From assembly GCF_016900115.1 (NCBI RefSeq), contig NZ_JACJJQ010000014.1:1-43865 (forward strand): DNA of 43,865 nt, read 5' to 3'. The notes under the pieces were generated by a model. The model was given only the letters and a program-made list of their open reading frames with translations. It had not been told where the DNA came from and searched no databases. A program made the translations under genes and the position numbers. The stretch is from Limosilactobacillus alvi. Lineage in GTDB: Bacteria > Bacillota > Bacilli > Lactobacillales > Lactobacillaceae. Shown piece after piece: positions 26,439 through 35,081 of this stretch; the first letter of the stretch is position 1; the number at the start of each line of letters is the position of its first letter.

Positions 26439-26467
26439 TTGCTTACTTTTTATTAGTAAGATATAAT
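26439..26467 (+). promoter_or_regulatory. Promoter of the nitroreductase gene
   Basis: -35 TTGCTT (26439-26444), 17-bp spacer, -10 TATAAT (26462-26467). The spacer contains the inverted repeat CTTACT...AGTAAG (26442-26460), a possible regulator site. Confidence 0.65.
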
Positions 26468-26511
26468 GATGTTGTTAATTAAAGATATGAATCAAAGAGG
26501 AGTAGTAATTT

Positions 26512-27114
26512 ATGAAAACTGAAATGTTAAACTTAGAAAAGCAACGCCGGACGATTTACGCTCTTGGTAAGAAGGTTGATTTTGCTAATAATGAAATCGC
26601 TGATTTAATCAAGAATGTCATGAAACAAGCCCCAACGGCTTTTAACTCTCAAACGACTCGTGCCGTAATCGCTTTTGGTGACTCCCACGATAAGGTATGG
26701 GAAATTGTTCGTGAAAACTTGCGGAAGGTTGTTAAGGATGACGAGGCCTTCAAGACCACCTCTGCTAAGATTGACGGTTTCAAGGCCGCATATGCAACGG
26801 TGCTTTTCTTCAGTGACATGGATGTGGTTCATAACTTGGAAAAACAATTTCCAACTTACGCTGATAACTTTTATGACTGGTCAGAACAAGCCATGGGAAA
26901 CAGCAACTTTGCCGTCTGGACGGCTTTAGCTGAAAATGGTTTGGGGGCAAGCCTTCAACACTACAACCCATTGATTGATGAAGATATCCGAGCTGCCTTC
27001 GATATTCCTGCTTCATGGCGTCTTCGGGCCGAAATGCCATTTGGTTCTATCGAACAAGGCGCTGGCGATAAGGAATTTATGGCCGACGAAGACCGCTTTA
27101 AGGTTTTTGATTAA
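26512..27114 (+). CDS. Nitroreductase-family FMN oxidoreductase
   Basis: The 200-aa protein matches the nitroreductase fold subgroup resembling fungal Frm2/Hbn1 and bacterial relatives: QRRTIYALGK near the N-terminus for flavin phosphate binding, APTAFNSQTTRAVI (the S/N-Q region contacting FMN), WSEQAMGNSNFAVWTALAENGLGASLQHYNP, and PFGSIEQGAG near the C-terminus. It likely uses NAD(P)H with a bound FMN to reduce quinones, nitro compounds or lipid-derived substrates; the natural substrate is unknown. AGAGGAG precedes the ATG. It is monocistronic, with its own promoter and strong terminator. Confidence 0.88.
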   Translation: MKTEMLNLEKQRRTIYALGKKVDFANNEIADLIKNVMKQAPTAFNSQTTRAVIAFGDSHDKVWEIVRENLRKVVKDDEAFKTTSAKIDGFKAAYATVLFFSDMDVVHNLEKQFPTYADNFYDWSEQAMGNSNFAVWTALAENGLGASLQHYNPLIDEDIRAAFDIPASWRLRAEMPFGSIEQGAGDKEFMADEDRFKVFD

Positions 27115-27169
27115 AGCTAGGTAGGGAGCATCTCTCCTCGACGGCTCGACTTATTTATTAAATAATTGT

Positions 27170-27219
27170 AAAAAGGTGTTACCGACTAGCTATTATTTTA
27201 GTCGGTAACACCTTTTTTT
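27170..27219. terminator. Bidirectional terminator
   Basis: AAAAAGGTGTTACCGACTA (27170-27188) with its perfect complement (27199 onward) and T7 tail, between the nitroreductase gene and the converging RNase HI-like gene. Confidence 0.92.
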
Positions 27220-27228
27220 GTTATACTT

Positions 27229-27639
27229 TTATTGGTGTGTTTTCTCGCCTGATAGCCCTTGTTGTAAGGCTTGGTTAGCTAAGTGATGAGCACCATGATT
27301 TGCTTTTTCAGGAACCCATTGGGTAATCACAGTTGGAAATTGATTAATTAAAGCTAACAAAGTTGCTAATTCATTTTGGTAATGCTTACTGTAGTTTTTG
27401 CCAACTGCGTCAGCTAGTAGTCGACTGTCAGTCAAAAAGAAAACCACATCAGCGTCCGAGTAGCGTTCAATTAAGGTTTGAAAACCAAATTGGGCAGCTA
27501 AAAATTCTCCTTGATGGTTTGAATATCTCCCGGCAAATTTTTTAACCTGAATTTGTTGCTGATCAGCCAAAATTAAGGCGCCTAAGCCAGTTGGCCCGGG
27601 ATTACCTTTGGTGGCTGCATCGGTATAAAGTTTGATCAT
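27229..27639 (-). CDS. RNase HI-like protein
   Basis: The 136-aa protein has the RNase H fold with three of the four usual carboxylates: Asp7 (YTDAA), Glu45 (HQGEFLA) and Asp71 (TDSRLL). The fourth position, Asp in classical RNase HI, aligns with His118 (GAHHLANQ). This resembles the reduced RNase HI-like family in Firmicutes (YpdQ type), some of which show little activity, so enzyme function is uncertain. It has no N-terminal hybrid-binding domain. The gene is divergent from ebsA with only 26 bp between the two starts. Confidence 0.8.
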   Translation of the reverse strand: MIKLYTDAATKGNPGPTGLGALILADQQQIQVKKFAGRYSNHQGEFLAAQFGFQTLIERYSDADVVFFLTDSRLLADAVGKNYSKHYQNELATLLALINQFPTVITQWVPEKANHGAHHLANQALQQGLSGEKTHQ

Positions 27640-27665
27640 ATATGACTCCTAAAGTGAGGTTTACG

Positions 27666-28070
27666 ATGGAAGAAGAACAAAAAAAATATTTTTACCAACC
27701 CGATATGACAACTGCCATTATTAATTGGTGCTGGATTTTAATAATCCTGGTGGTGGGGATTATCATCGCCTTTGAATATACCTATTTTCAATGGGTCACT
27801 GGGACGTTCATTGCAATCTTTCTAATTATAGCAGGTTTATCGATTTTTCGGCGGACCCTGGTGGTCTCACCGTCCAAATTTGTCTTTTCCCGGGTTTTAC
27901 AGGGGCAATTTCTGACGATTCCGGTAAAGGATATTCGACAACCTGTTTTTACCAAGCATACAATGACGATTACTGTTCATGGGGAAGTAATGACTTTTTC
28001 TTTGTCGAATCGATCAATTAATTCCCTTCGGAGTTTCCTCCAAGAATCAGCGAAGGAAGGACAGCTTTAA
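27666..28070 (+). CDS. ebsA: EbsA-family membrane protein
   Basis: The 134-aa protein has two transmembrane helices (about residues 23-42 and 46-65) followed by a PH-like beta-rich cytoplasmic portion (SPSKFVFSRVLQGQFLTIPVKDI). It matches EbsA, a family named from an enterococcal aggregation-substance locus; the molecular role is not established. The ATG at 27666 is preferred because GTGAGG stands 6 bp upstream; an ATG at 27642 would precede that site. Its stop overlaps the lspA ATG by one base, indicating coupled translation. The order ebsA-lspA-rluD is common in lactobacilli. Confidence 0.78.
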   Translation: MEEEQKKYFYQPDMTTAIINWCWILIILVVGIIIAFEYTYFQWVTGTFIAIFLIIAGLSIFRRTLVVSPSKFVFSRVLQGQFLTIPVKDIRQPVFTKHTMTITVHGEVMTFSLSNRSINSLRSFLQESAKEGQL

Positions 28071-28510
28071 TGCCATACTTAATTCTGGTGATGGTCCTTG
28101 TTGGGATTGATCAATTAGTAAAGTGGTTAGTAAATAGCCAGCTTGCCCTTGGGCAGTTGCATACTTTAATTCCAGGTTTGCTCGGGTTAACTAACCTGCG
28201 GAATAGCGGGGCTGCTTGGTCAATCTTGGCGGGACAGCAATTTCTCTTTTTTATCCTAACAATAGTAGCAATTGCCGTTATTCTATATTTAATGCGTCGT
28301 TATCGGCAAAACCAGGGAATGATGATTGCTCTTAGTTTAATTTTAGCAGGGGCGATTGGCAATTTCATCGATCGGCTTATCCATGGCTACGTTGTTGATA
28401 TGTTTGAGACCCTCTTTATTAATTTCCCGGTCTTTAACGTCGCCGATACTTGTTTGACTCTTGGGGTAATTTACTTAGTAATTTTAATTTTGTTAGAAAA
28501 GGATGATTAA
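28070..28510 (+). CDS. lspA: Lipoprotein signal peptidase (signal peptidase II)
   Basis: The 146-aa four-helix membrane aspartyl protease removes signal peptides of diacylglyceryl-modified prolipoproteins. The catalytic aspartates are Asp110 (YVVDMF) and Asp126 (FNVADTCL); the conserved NSGAAWS (45-51) and GNFIDRL (97-103) boxes are present. It starts on the last base of ebsA and is followed by rluD 5 bp downstream. Confidence 0.96.
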   Translation: MPYLILVMVLVGIDQLVKWLVNSQLALGQLHTLIPGLLGLTNLRNSGAAWSILAGQQFLFFILTIVAIAVILYLMRRYRQNQGMMIALSLILAGAIGNFIDRLIHGYVVDMFETLFINFPVFNVADTCLTLGVIYLVILILLEKDD

Positions 28511-28515
28511 GCTTA

Positions 28516-29442
28516 ATGGTTGAATCGCACACCTTTAAAGTTTCCACTGAGCGTGGTGACCGATTAGATAAGGCTTTAACGAAGTTGCTGCCACAAGCCT
28601 CTCGTTCACAATTACAACGGTGGATCGAGAATGGGAATGTTACTGTTGATGGCGAAGTGGTTAAACCTCGTTTAAAGCTTAAAATAGGGCAAGTGATCCA
28701 GGTGACGGAACCGCAGCCCCAAAAGATTGATTTAGCACCGGAAAAAATACCGCTTGAGATTGTATACGAAGATCAAGATGTGGTCGTAGTGAATAAACCG
28801 CAAGGGATGGTAGTTCATCCGGCCGCTGGTCATCCAAACCATACTTTGGTGAATGCGTTACTTTACCATTGCCCGCTTTCAACGATTAATGGGGAACTTC
28901 GCCCTGGAATCGTTCATCGAATTGACAAAGATACCTCTGGCCTTTTAATGGTGGCTAAAAATGATCAGGCCCACCAATCCCTAGCTACCCAATTGAAGGT
29001 TAAAACCACAGCGCGAGAATATCTTGCCTTGGTTCATGGGGTGATTAAAGAAGGCCAGGGAACGATTAATGCTCCATTAGGACGTTCACCAAAGGATCGA
29101 AAACGTCAAGCAATCGTAGCTGATGGGCGCCCGGCAGTAACTCATTTTCGAGTTGTTGAAAGGTATAACAAATATACCTTGGTAGCTTGCCGGCTTGAAA
29201 CTGGCCGGACCCACCAGATCCGGGTGCATATGAAATCAATTAATCATCCTTTGGTTGGTGATCCCTTGTATGGGCCACGTAAAACGATTACTGGGCAAGG
29301 ACAATTTTTACATGCCCGCCTCTTGGGCTTTACTCATCCGATAACTGGTAAACGGATTACTTTGACGGCTCCGTTGCCACCAATTTTTCGGGACTTAATT
29401 GTTAAATTAAGACGGCAAAGTAGAATTGAAGCTAGCGAATAA
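28516..29442 (+). CDS. rluD: Large ribosomal RNA pseudouridine synthase, RluD type
   Basis: The 308-aa enzyme has an N-terminal S4 RNA-binding domain (about 14-75, RLDKALTKLLPQASRSQLQRWIENGNVTV) and a RluA/RluD catalytic domain with HRIDKDTSG (134-142), Asp139 being the catalytic residue, and TGRTHQIRVH. Homologues convert uridines of 23S rRNA helix 69; the exact sites are inferred. It lies 5 bp behind lspA. In many lactobacilli pyrR and the pyr operon follow directly; here the degenerate CPS-like pair takes that place. Confidence 0.93.
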   Translation: MVESHTFKVSTERGDRLDKALTKLLPQASRSQLQRWIENGNVTVDGEVVKPRLKLKIGQVIQVTEPQPQKIDLAPEKIPLEIVYEDQDVVVVNKPQGMVVHPAAGHPNHTLVNALLYHCPLSTINGELRPGIVHRIDKDTSGLLMVAKNDQAHQSLATQLKVKTTAREYLALVHGVIKEGQGTINAPLGRSPKDRKRQAIVADGRPAVTHFRVVERYNKYTLVACRLETGRTHQIRVHMKSINHPLVGDPLYGPRKTITGQGQFLHARLLGFTHPITGKRITLTAPLPPIFRDLIVKLRRQSRIEASE

Positions 29443-29464
29443 AAATGCATCATTATTAAAGATA

Positions 29465-29473
29465 TGGTAGAAT
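29465..29473 (+). promoter_or_regulatory. Candidate promoter of the CPS-like pair
   Basis: TGGTAGAAT forms an extended -10 (TG 29465-29466, TAGAAT 29468-29473), 34 bp before the TTG start. No PyrR loop is present in this leader, unlike the one ahead of pyrB. Confidence 0.4.
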
Positions 29474-29506
29474 CGTCTCTGAGAATTGATGAAGTGGGGT
29501 GGAATC

Positions 29507-30586
29507 TTGTCAGCACGGTACTTAATATTAGAAGATGGCTCCGTTTTTAGCGGGGAAGGCTTTGGCTCACCAGCGGTAACCTTTGGTGAACTAGTCTTTA
29601 ATACCAGCATGGCAGGTTACCAGGAGTTAATCACCAATCCAGTTTACTTTAATCAAATTGTGGTCTTTACCCAACCTAATGTTGGGAACCTTGCTCTCCA
29701 ACGGAATGTTTATGAAACAATTACGCCATCAATCAAGGGGGTAATTGTGCGAAATCTAGCTCAGTTTGAAGCGACTGGTCCGCGGCAAGTAAGTTTGGAT
29801 CAATATTTAAATCAAATGAATATTCCAGGGATTACAAATATTGATACACGTGCCCTGGTTCATCGTTTAAAAGTAGCGGAAAAGCCACTTCGAGGAAGTA
29901 TTGTTCCCGTACCGGATGACCATGCTTTTGATCAACTGCATGCAACGGTCCTAACGAATCAACAAGTAGCCCAAGTGGCAACTCCCAAGCCATATCCTAA
30001 TCCAGATGTTGGCTTAACCGTGGTTGTTATTGATTTTGGATTAAAAAATGGAATTTTGCGGGAACTTTCCCGGCGAAAATGTAATGTTACCGTTTTACCA
30101 TATACTGCTACAGCTACCGAAATTTTACGCTTAGATCCGGATGGAGTGGTCCTCTCGAGTGGTCCCGGCGATCCAAAAAATGTGAAAAAGAGTGTCTTGA
30201 AGATGATCCAAGAAATTCAGACTCGTGTTCCCCTGTTTGGAATTGGCCTTGGTCACGAGTTATTCGCGATGGCTAACGGGGCAAAGACTAAGCAATTAGC
30301 GGTCGAACATCATGGAATGAATCATCCAATTAAGGAAATTATTACCGATCAAATTGTTTATGCTAGTCAAGCTGAAGGTTATCAGGTGGAACGAGAAAGT
30401 GTTGATCGGCAACGACTTTATGTAACTTACGTTGATTTACTAGATAATTCAGTCCAGGGTTTACGCCATCGGCAATATCCAGCCTTTGCGGTTCAGTTTT
30501 TCCCGGATGGAGCCCCCGGACCAGATGAGACCAATTCGCTCTTTGATGAGTTTATGGAAATGATGCGTCAGGGAGGTGAACGTTAA
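29507..30586 (+). CDS. Degenerate carbamoyl-phosphate synthase small-subunit paralogue (inactive glutaminase)
   Basis: This 359-aa CarA homologue is full length, with the N-terminal CarA domain (RYLILEDGSVFSGEGFG ... IPGITNIDTRALV) and a class I glutamine amidotransferase domain. The nucleophile Cys is Gly247 (FGIGLGHE; the true CarA here has FGICMGHQ) and the catalytic His is Phe332 (QFFPDG against QFHPDA). The NHGY segment is also lost. It cannot hydrolyse glutamine by the known mechanism. No frameshift or stop interrupts it. The TTG start at 29507 has GGGGTGG 5 bp upstream. It overlaps the next gene by one base, as a translationally coupled pair. The function is unknown; a structural or regulatory role is inference. 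Confidence 0.88.
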   Translation: MSARYLILEDGSVFSGEGFGSPAVTFGELVFNTSMAGYQELITNPVYFNQIVVFTQPNVGNLALQRNVYETITPSIKGVIVRNLAQFEATGPRQVSLDQYLNQMNIPGITNIDTRALVHRLKVAEKPLRGSIVPVPDDHAFDQLHATVLTNQQVAQVATPKPYPNPDVGLTVVVIDFGLKNGILRELSRRKCNVTVLPYTATATEILRLDPDGVVLSSGPGDPKNVKKSVLKMIQEIQTRVPLFGIGLGHELFAMANGAKTKQLAVEHHGMNHPIKEIITDQIVYASQAEGYQVERESVDRQRLYVTYVDLLDNSVQGLRHRQYPAFAVQFFPDGAPGPDETNSLFDEFMEMMRQGGER

Positions 30587-33033
30587 TGGAAGACCAACCA
30601 AGCATTCTAATTTTGGGAGCAGGGGCTGACAACTTTCAACATGAAGGTGAGTTGATTAGTTCACTGATTAAAGTTGCTTTTGCCATCAAAAAAAGAGGCT
30701 ATCGTGTTGTCTTAGTCGATAATAACTCCTTTAACGTTGCGCCAAAGCTTACGGGTGCAGTTGACGAATACGAGATGGGAATTCCTACACCGCATTTAGT
30801 GACATTTTTGATTGAAAAGTATCGGCCAACAGCAATTTTACCAGTTCTCGGGGGACGAGATGCCCTTCAGCTAACCGAAAAATTAGCAACGACGGGAGTT
30901 TTGAATAAATATGAGGTGGCCGTTTGGGGGATGCCTATTGCTACAATTCGCCAAATTAATAATCCTTCACTGTTGAATCAGACTCTGCGTCAGATCAATG
31001 CTAACACGAAGAAAATTGCCCCGGTTACAACTTATGCTGAAGCTAAGGCAATGGTCGATGAGATTGGCTTTCCGGTTGTTGTACGAGCGGTCATTCCGCA
31101 AGCGGGGAGTGTTCGTCGAATTATCCATGATTATGGCGAACTTCAAACAGCGGTGAGTGATGCGATTCAGCACTCCAGTACTAATCAGGCCCTTGTTCAA
31201 CAAAGTTTAGCTGGTCTCAAAGAAATTGAAGTAATTGTTGCGCGGGATAAGTCCGGAACGATGATGCAATTGGCAATGATCGAAGATGTCGACCCAATTG
31301 GGATTCATGCTGGTGATTCAATGGCGGTTTTACCTGCCCAAACCTTATTGGAACGGCAGATTCAAGATATGCGAGATATTGCCTTCCGGATTACTCGGAA
31401 ACTCCGGGTGATTGGGATTAACCACGTCCAATTTGCCCTCGATGAAGATAATGACCGCTTCTACGTTATTAAAAATAGTCCATATCTTGATCGGATGACG
31501 ACTTTTGTGGAACAAGCAACTGGTTACCCTGTTGCGCGGGTTTGCGGATATCTTTATACGGGTGCTTTATTGCGTGATCTTCGACTCGATCATGGCCTTG
31601 CTAAGCACTCGGCAATTACTGAGCCAGTTTTGGATCGAACTGCGATTCGGATTCCTGTATTTGCTAATGCTGAACTGGGAATTTCTAACCATAATTTAAA
31701 TACGGAAAAGCAGTCCGTCGGGGGGGTAATCGGCCTCGGACGAAGCTTGGTGGAAGCTTTGCTAAAAGCAATGAGCGAATTGCATCCAAATTTCTATGCT
31801 TTGGAAAATTTGGGGGATGAAATCTTAGACCAGTTTTTAATTCATCCATCTCCAAATCGATTGTTACCGGTCTTAGAAGCGATTCGCCGAGGCTATTTGA
31901 TTAGTGAACTTGTGGAATTAACCAAGCTCGACCCCTTTTATTTAGTGCAATTTAAACACCTAGTTTCGATTGAACAAATGCTGATTAGCCATCCTAGAGA
32001 TCTTGATTGGTTAAGGAAGGCCAAATATTGGGGCTTTAGTGACCATTTGATTGGTCAACTTTGGCATACTAAGGACTTTGAAGTTTGGCGACTTCGGCAA
32101 ATTAATCAAATTCACCGAACTTATAAGACCGTTGATCCATCTGCTGGAGAATTAGATCAGCACTTAAGTACCTTTTATTCTACTTTTGAATTGGAAAATG
32201 AAAGTGTGGCTTTAAATAATCATCGGGCACTTATAATTGGTGCTGGACCGCGTCGCTTAGGAAACGGTACTGCTAACGATTATCTTCTAACCCGAGCGAC
32301 GGCTGAACTCAAACGCCAGGGTTACCAAATTATCGTAATTGAAGATAATCCCAATAGTACCTTATTACTCCGAGAATTAGCTAACAAAACCTACTTAGAA
32401 CCACGTGACTTAGAGCATATCAATGCGGTAGTGGCCTTAGAAAAACCGGAGGTAATTTTGAGCTTTGCTGATCAAACAAACTTGAAATCATTACCGGCGG
32501 TGCAAGGAGGAAAGATTAAGCTGATTTCTATCGGTTCAGCGAAGGTTACTGAACCAAGTCAACGGGGGATCAGTTATCAATTTAATGCTTTCTTTGATGG
32601 TCAATACACGTATCCGCTTGGTTTAACCAGACTGACCCTTGCAGATGACGGGATTAAGAGTGAGTTTGCACCAGATCCACCCGCTGATTTTGGATCTAAA
32701 ATGATAAATGCCGGTGAGGTAGCGATTGCAAAATGTACGCAACCAGGTATCTACCAGCTATCGCTTCGAATAGTTGATGGTAAATTAGTTAAAGGTAAAG
32801 TTACTACACCAGCTAGTTGGGAACTAGCTTTTCTCAGCGTAACCACTGGGTTAGATTTAGCGGCGGTTTTGATTCGGTTGCAACTTAATAAGTTTAATGG
32901 CCGTTTACTTCGGGCAGCTAGTCAGCGGAAAGTTGATCAGCCAACTTATTTTGAAGCCGTTATGCCATACTCGTTCTTACATTTACGGCGAGCCGCTCAA
33001 CTTGATCAAATGTTGGGTGCGTGTGTTGAATGA
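30586..33033 (+). CDS. Degenerate, truncated carbamoyl-phosphate synthase large-subunit paralogue
   Basis: At 815 aa it is about 240 shorter than CarB (1058 aa here). The first ATP-grasp half is recognisable (GFPVVVR at 161-167, AGLKEIEV at 209-216, DPIGIHAGDS at 236-245, Gln282 in HVQFAL), but the glycine-rich ATP loop is replaced (VIPQAGSVRR) and the catalytic E-x-N-P-R motif reads KNSPY (296-300). An oligomerisation-type domain follows (about 395-535). The second half keeps a nucleotide-fold start (IIGAGPRRLGNG) and then diverges and shrinks; the C-terminal allosteric domain is missing. The frame is intact over 2.4 kb, suggesting selection for a non-catalytic or altered role. Confidence 0.85.
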   Translation: MEDQPSILILGAGADNFQHEGELISSLIKVAFAIKKRGYRVVLVDNNSFNVAPKLTGAVDEYEMGIPTPHLVTFLIEKYRPTAILPVLGGRDALQLTEKLATTGVLNKYEVAVWGMPIATIRQINNPSLLNQTLRQINANTKKIAPVTTYAEAKAMVDEIGFPVVVRAVIPQAGSVRRIIHDYGELQTAVSDAIQHSSTNQALVQQSLAGLKEIEVIVARDKSGTMMQLAMIEDVDPIGIHAGDSMAVLPAQTLLERQIQDMRDIAFRITRKLRVIGINHVQFALDEDNDRFYVIKNSPYLDRMTTFVEQATGYPVARVCGYLYTGALLRDLRLDHGLAKHSAITEPVLDRTAIRIPVFANAELGISNHNLNTEKQSVGGVIGLGRSLVEALLKAMSELHPNFYALENLGDEILDQFLIHPSPNRLLPVLEAIRRGYLISELVELTKLDPFYLVQFKHLVSIEQMLISHPRDLDWLRKAKYWGFSDHLIGQLWHTKDFEVWRLRQINQIHRTYKTVDPSAGELDQHLSTFYSTFELENESVALNNHRALIIGAGPRRLGNGTANDYLLTRATAELKRQGYQIIVIEDNPNSTLLLRELANKTYLEPRDLEHINAVVALEKPEVILSFADQTNLKSLPAVQGGKIKLISIGSAKVTEPSQRGISYQFNAFFDGQYTYPLGLTRLTLADDGIKSEFAPDPPADFGSKMINAGEVAIAKCTQPGIYQLSLRIVDGKLVKGKVTTPASWELAFLSVTTGLDLAAVLIRLQLNKFNGRLLRAASQRKVDQPTYFEAVMPYSFLHLRRAAQLDQMLGACVE

Positions 33034-33152
33034 AAACTTTTTAAAGCTGAATCTTATCTAAAGCATATCACCTAGAAAAGCTAGATTGTGCGCAATGTTG
33101 ACAGAAATAATAACCGTGGAAGCTAGCATCTCAAACTAAAATTCAAACGAAA

Positions 33153-33200
33153 AGAACCGTAAAGACAGACTTTTGTCGGGCTTTACGGTTCTATTTTATT
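33153..33200. terminator. Bidirectional terminator after the CPS-like pair
   Basis: AGAACCGTAAAG (33153-33164) / CTTTACGGTTCT (33181-33192), extra pairing GAC/GTC in the loop, T-rich tail. It also serves the converging membrane-protein gene. Confidence 0.88.
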
Positions 33201-33252
33201 ATCTGAAAATTAATTTGTAAGTTGAACGAGATTAAAAATGGTGGTAATTGAA

Positions 33253-34968
33253 TTACCCAATCCCAAAATAAGGTACCAAACTGTTTTTAGGTCGAAAGCG
33301 TCGGAATACATGGAGTAACAAAATTAGACCAAAGCATAACCAACTTAACCCAGCAATAAGGAGTAAGAAACGAGTCATCATGGTCGGATGGAAGGTCAAA
33401 ACGAGGACGTTCTTTCCAGTACGTTGGGTAACATAAGGGGCCCCAAGACGAGAACGATGAAGATGAGTCTGTACTTTGCCGTTTAAGACGACCTTTGATT
33501 CTTGATAAACAATTACCGCTACTAAGCGCTTATTTGCTCGTTTAGCGTACCAGGTTAAAATGAGAGCACCATCGGAGCGAATCTGATGGTGAAATTTTGG
33601 CGCTTGCCAAAGAATTTCATATTGGTAGGTTAGGGGGAGATTACGTTGACTCTTGCTAAGGAGCGGCAGATAATCGGGAGATCGCTTGCCAACCTCATCA
33701 ATTAACTTCCCAAAGTGCCGTGAATTTGATGCTGTAACAATATCTTGCCGGGAGGCAGTTTTTTTCAATCTAACTAAGAAAGTTGTGTTAACGTGTTTTC
33801 GGCCTGCTTGGTAAACGGCTTGACTATTAAAAATACTAGCTTGGATCAGCGTCCCCAAAAGGCAAATGATTAGGAGCCATCGTTGCCATTTACCTTGGGT
33901 AGATAAGCGGGCAATTCCCGCAAATAAGAGCGGGTAGGCGACGGTCGTTAAGCGGGCCGGAAATTGAAAGTCCCGTTTTAAGGCTGGCATGATTGATTGT
34001 AGGCTTTGCCAAGGAAATAAGGTTGAAGCAACCAAAAGAATCCCTAAACCTACCAACATGATTAACCAGGTTCCGTCTTGGGGTGATTTTAGTGTAAAAA
34101 GGGTAGCTAAACCAAAGAGTATCACCATGATTAGCAAAATTGATTCTCGAACTCCACTTGTTTGTGAGATCATCAAAGCATTGTGATAGAGATTGAAGGG
34201 GTTAGTTTTTGCTAAGCGATTATGGGTAGTGAGTTCTAGTAAAGCCCCCCAAATGTTAGCCGATAACAGGATCGTTAGGCCAACGGCTTTAAGAGTTTCT
34301 TTGAACATCTTCCAACGATGGTCGACGATTACCATCCCAGCGATGAAGAAGGGAACCAAAGTAACTACAAAAATAGCCGTGCTCAGCAGGTGAATTTGGG
34401 CGGTAATACTAATAATTAAGGTTAATTTTAACCAACTGACCGGCTTTTGGTGATCAGTAATCATTTGGATTGCTACCATACATAGGTAGGGAGCTAAGGC
34501 AGCCCCCCAAGCTGACATGTTCTGGGCCATTTCCCAATTTGGCAACCAGCCAATATTGAGGTAGGTGACAGCTAATAATAAACTAACTCCGGGACCAGCG
34601 CCCATCTGCCGTGATAAGTTAAGCATTCCAATTCCCGCTACCAGATTAATAATGAATGTTGTTAATAATTGGTAACCAAACCAGTTGTGGGTTAAAGCCA
34701 AGAGCGCCCCGTTCAGCATCGCAAAAGCGGGGCCGTACACTGCGTTAATTACCCGTCCATTTTGTTGGAAACCATAGTTTGTCTGGAAGTAATTAAAATG
34801 GCCAGTTCGTAGTTGCATAGCGGCATCATAAAAGCGATTAAAGTGAAAAAGGGTATCATTTCCAATAATTACTCCACCGGAAATGAATTGGGGAAGTAAC
34901 ATTAAGAAACAAATAATTATTAGCCAAAGGCGGCTCAGCGATCGATGATGATCCTTAGTCATCAGCAT
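33253..34968 (-). CDS. Large polytopic membrane protein, GT-C glycosyltransferase-like (PTPS-related/YfhO-like)
   Basis: The 571-aa protein has about 11-12 transmembrane helices. After the first helix comes an extracytoplasmic loop GGVIIGNDTLFHFNRFYDA (acidic residue plus aromatics), the position of the catalytic aspartate in GT-C fold enzymes that use lipid-linked sugars. A soluble extracytoplasmic domain (about 390-525) precedes the last helix. It resembles the 6-pyruvoyl-tetrahydropterin-synthase-related membrane proteins, which are thought to glycosylate wall polymers; this assignment is tentative. Two ATGs (34968, 34962) are possible and both have weak binding sites. It lies antisense between the CPS-like pair and pyrB and has no obvious link to pyrimidines. 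Confidence 0.7.
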   Translation of the reverse strand: MLMTKDHHRSLSRLWLIIICFLMLLPQFISGGVIIGNDTLFHFNRFYDAAMQLRTGHFNYFQTNYGFQQNGRVINAVYGPAFAMLNGALLALTHNWFGYQLLTTFIINLVAGIGMLNLSRQMGAGPGVSLLLAVTYLNIGWLPNWEMAQNMSAWGAALAPYLCMVAIQMITDHQKPVSWLKLTLIISITAQIHLLSTAIFVVTLVPFFIAGMVIVDHRWKMFKETLKAVGLTILLSANIWGALLELTTHNRLAKTNPFNLYHNALMISQTSGVRESILLIMVILFGLATLFTLKSPQDGTWLIMLVGLGILLVASTLFPWQSLQSIMPALKRDFQFPARLTTVAYPLLFAGIARLSTQGKWQRWLLIICLLGTLIQASIFNSQAVYQAGRKHVNTTFLVRLKKTASRQDIVTASNSRHFGKLIDEVGKRSPDYLPLLSKSQRNLPLTYQYEILWQAPKFHHQIRSDGALILTWYAKRANKRLVAVIVYQESKVVLNGKVQTHLHRSRLGAPYVTQRTGKNVLVLTFHPTMMTRFLLLIAGLSWLCFGLILLLHVFRRFRPKNSLVPYFGIG

Positions 34969-35081
34969 CTGCTTCTTTCTGTACTAAATTTAAATGTTTT
35001 GACCATAATATAAATGCAACCATATTTTACGGCAGTCCAGTTAATCAGACTAGTCATTTTAATAAAAAGATATCTTTCTGC

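Noticed and set aside
29507-33033. CPS-like pair as an arginine-specific carbamoyl-phosphate synthase (carAB beside pyrAA-pyrAB)
   Set aside because: Loss of the glutaminase Cys and His and of the ATP-grasp E-x-N-P-R motif, plus the missing C-terminal domain, makes standard CPS activity implausible.
29507-33033. The same pair as ordinary decaying pseudogenes
   Set aside because: Both frames are open over 3.5 kb, with good start signals and a 1-base coupled overlap; decay would be expected to bring stops or frameshifts.
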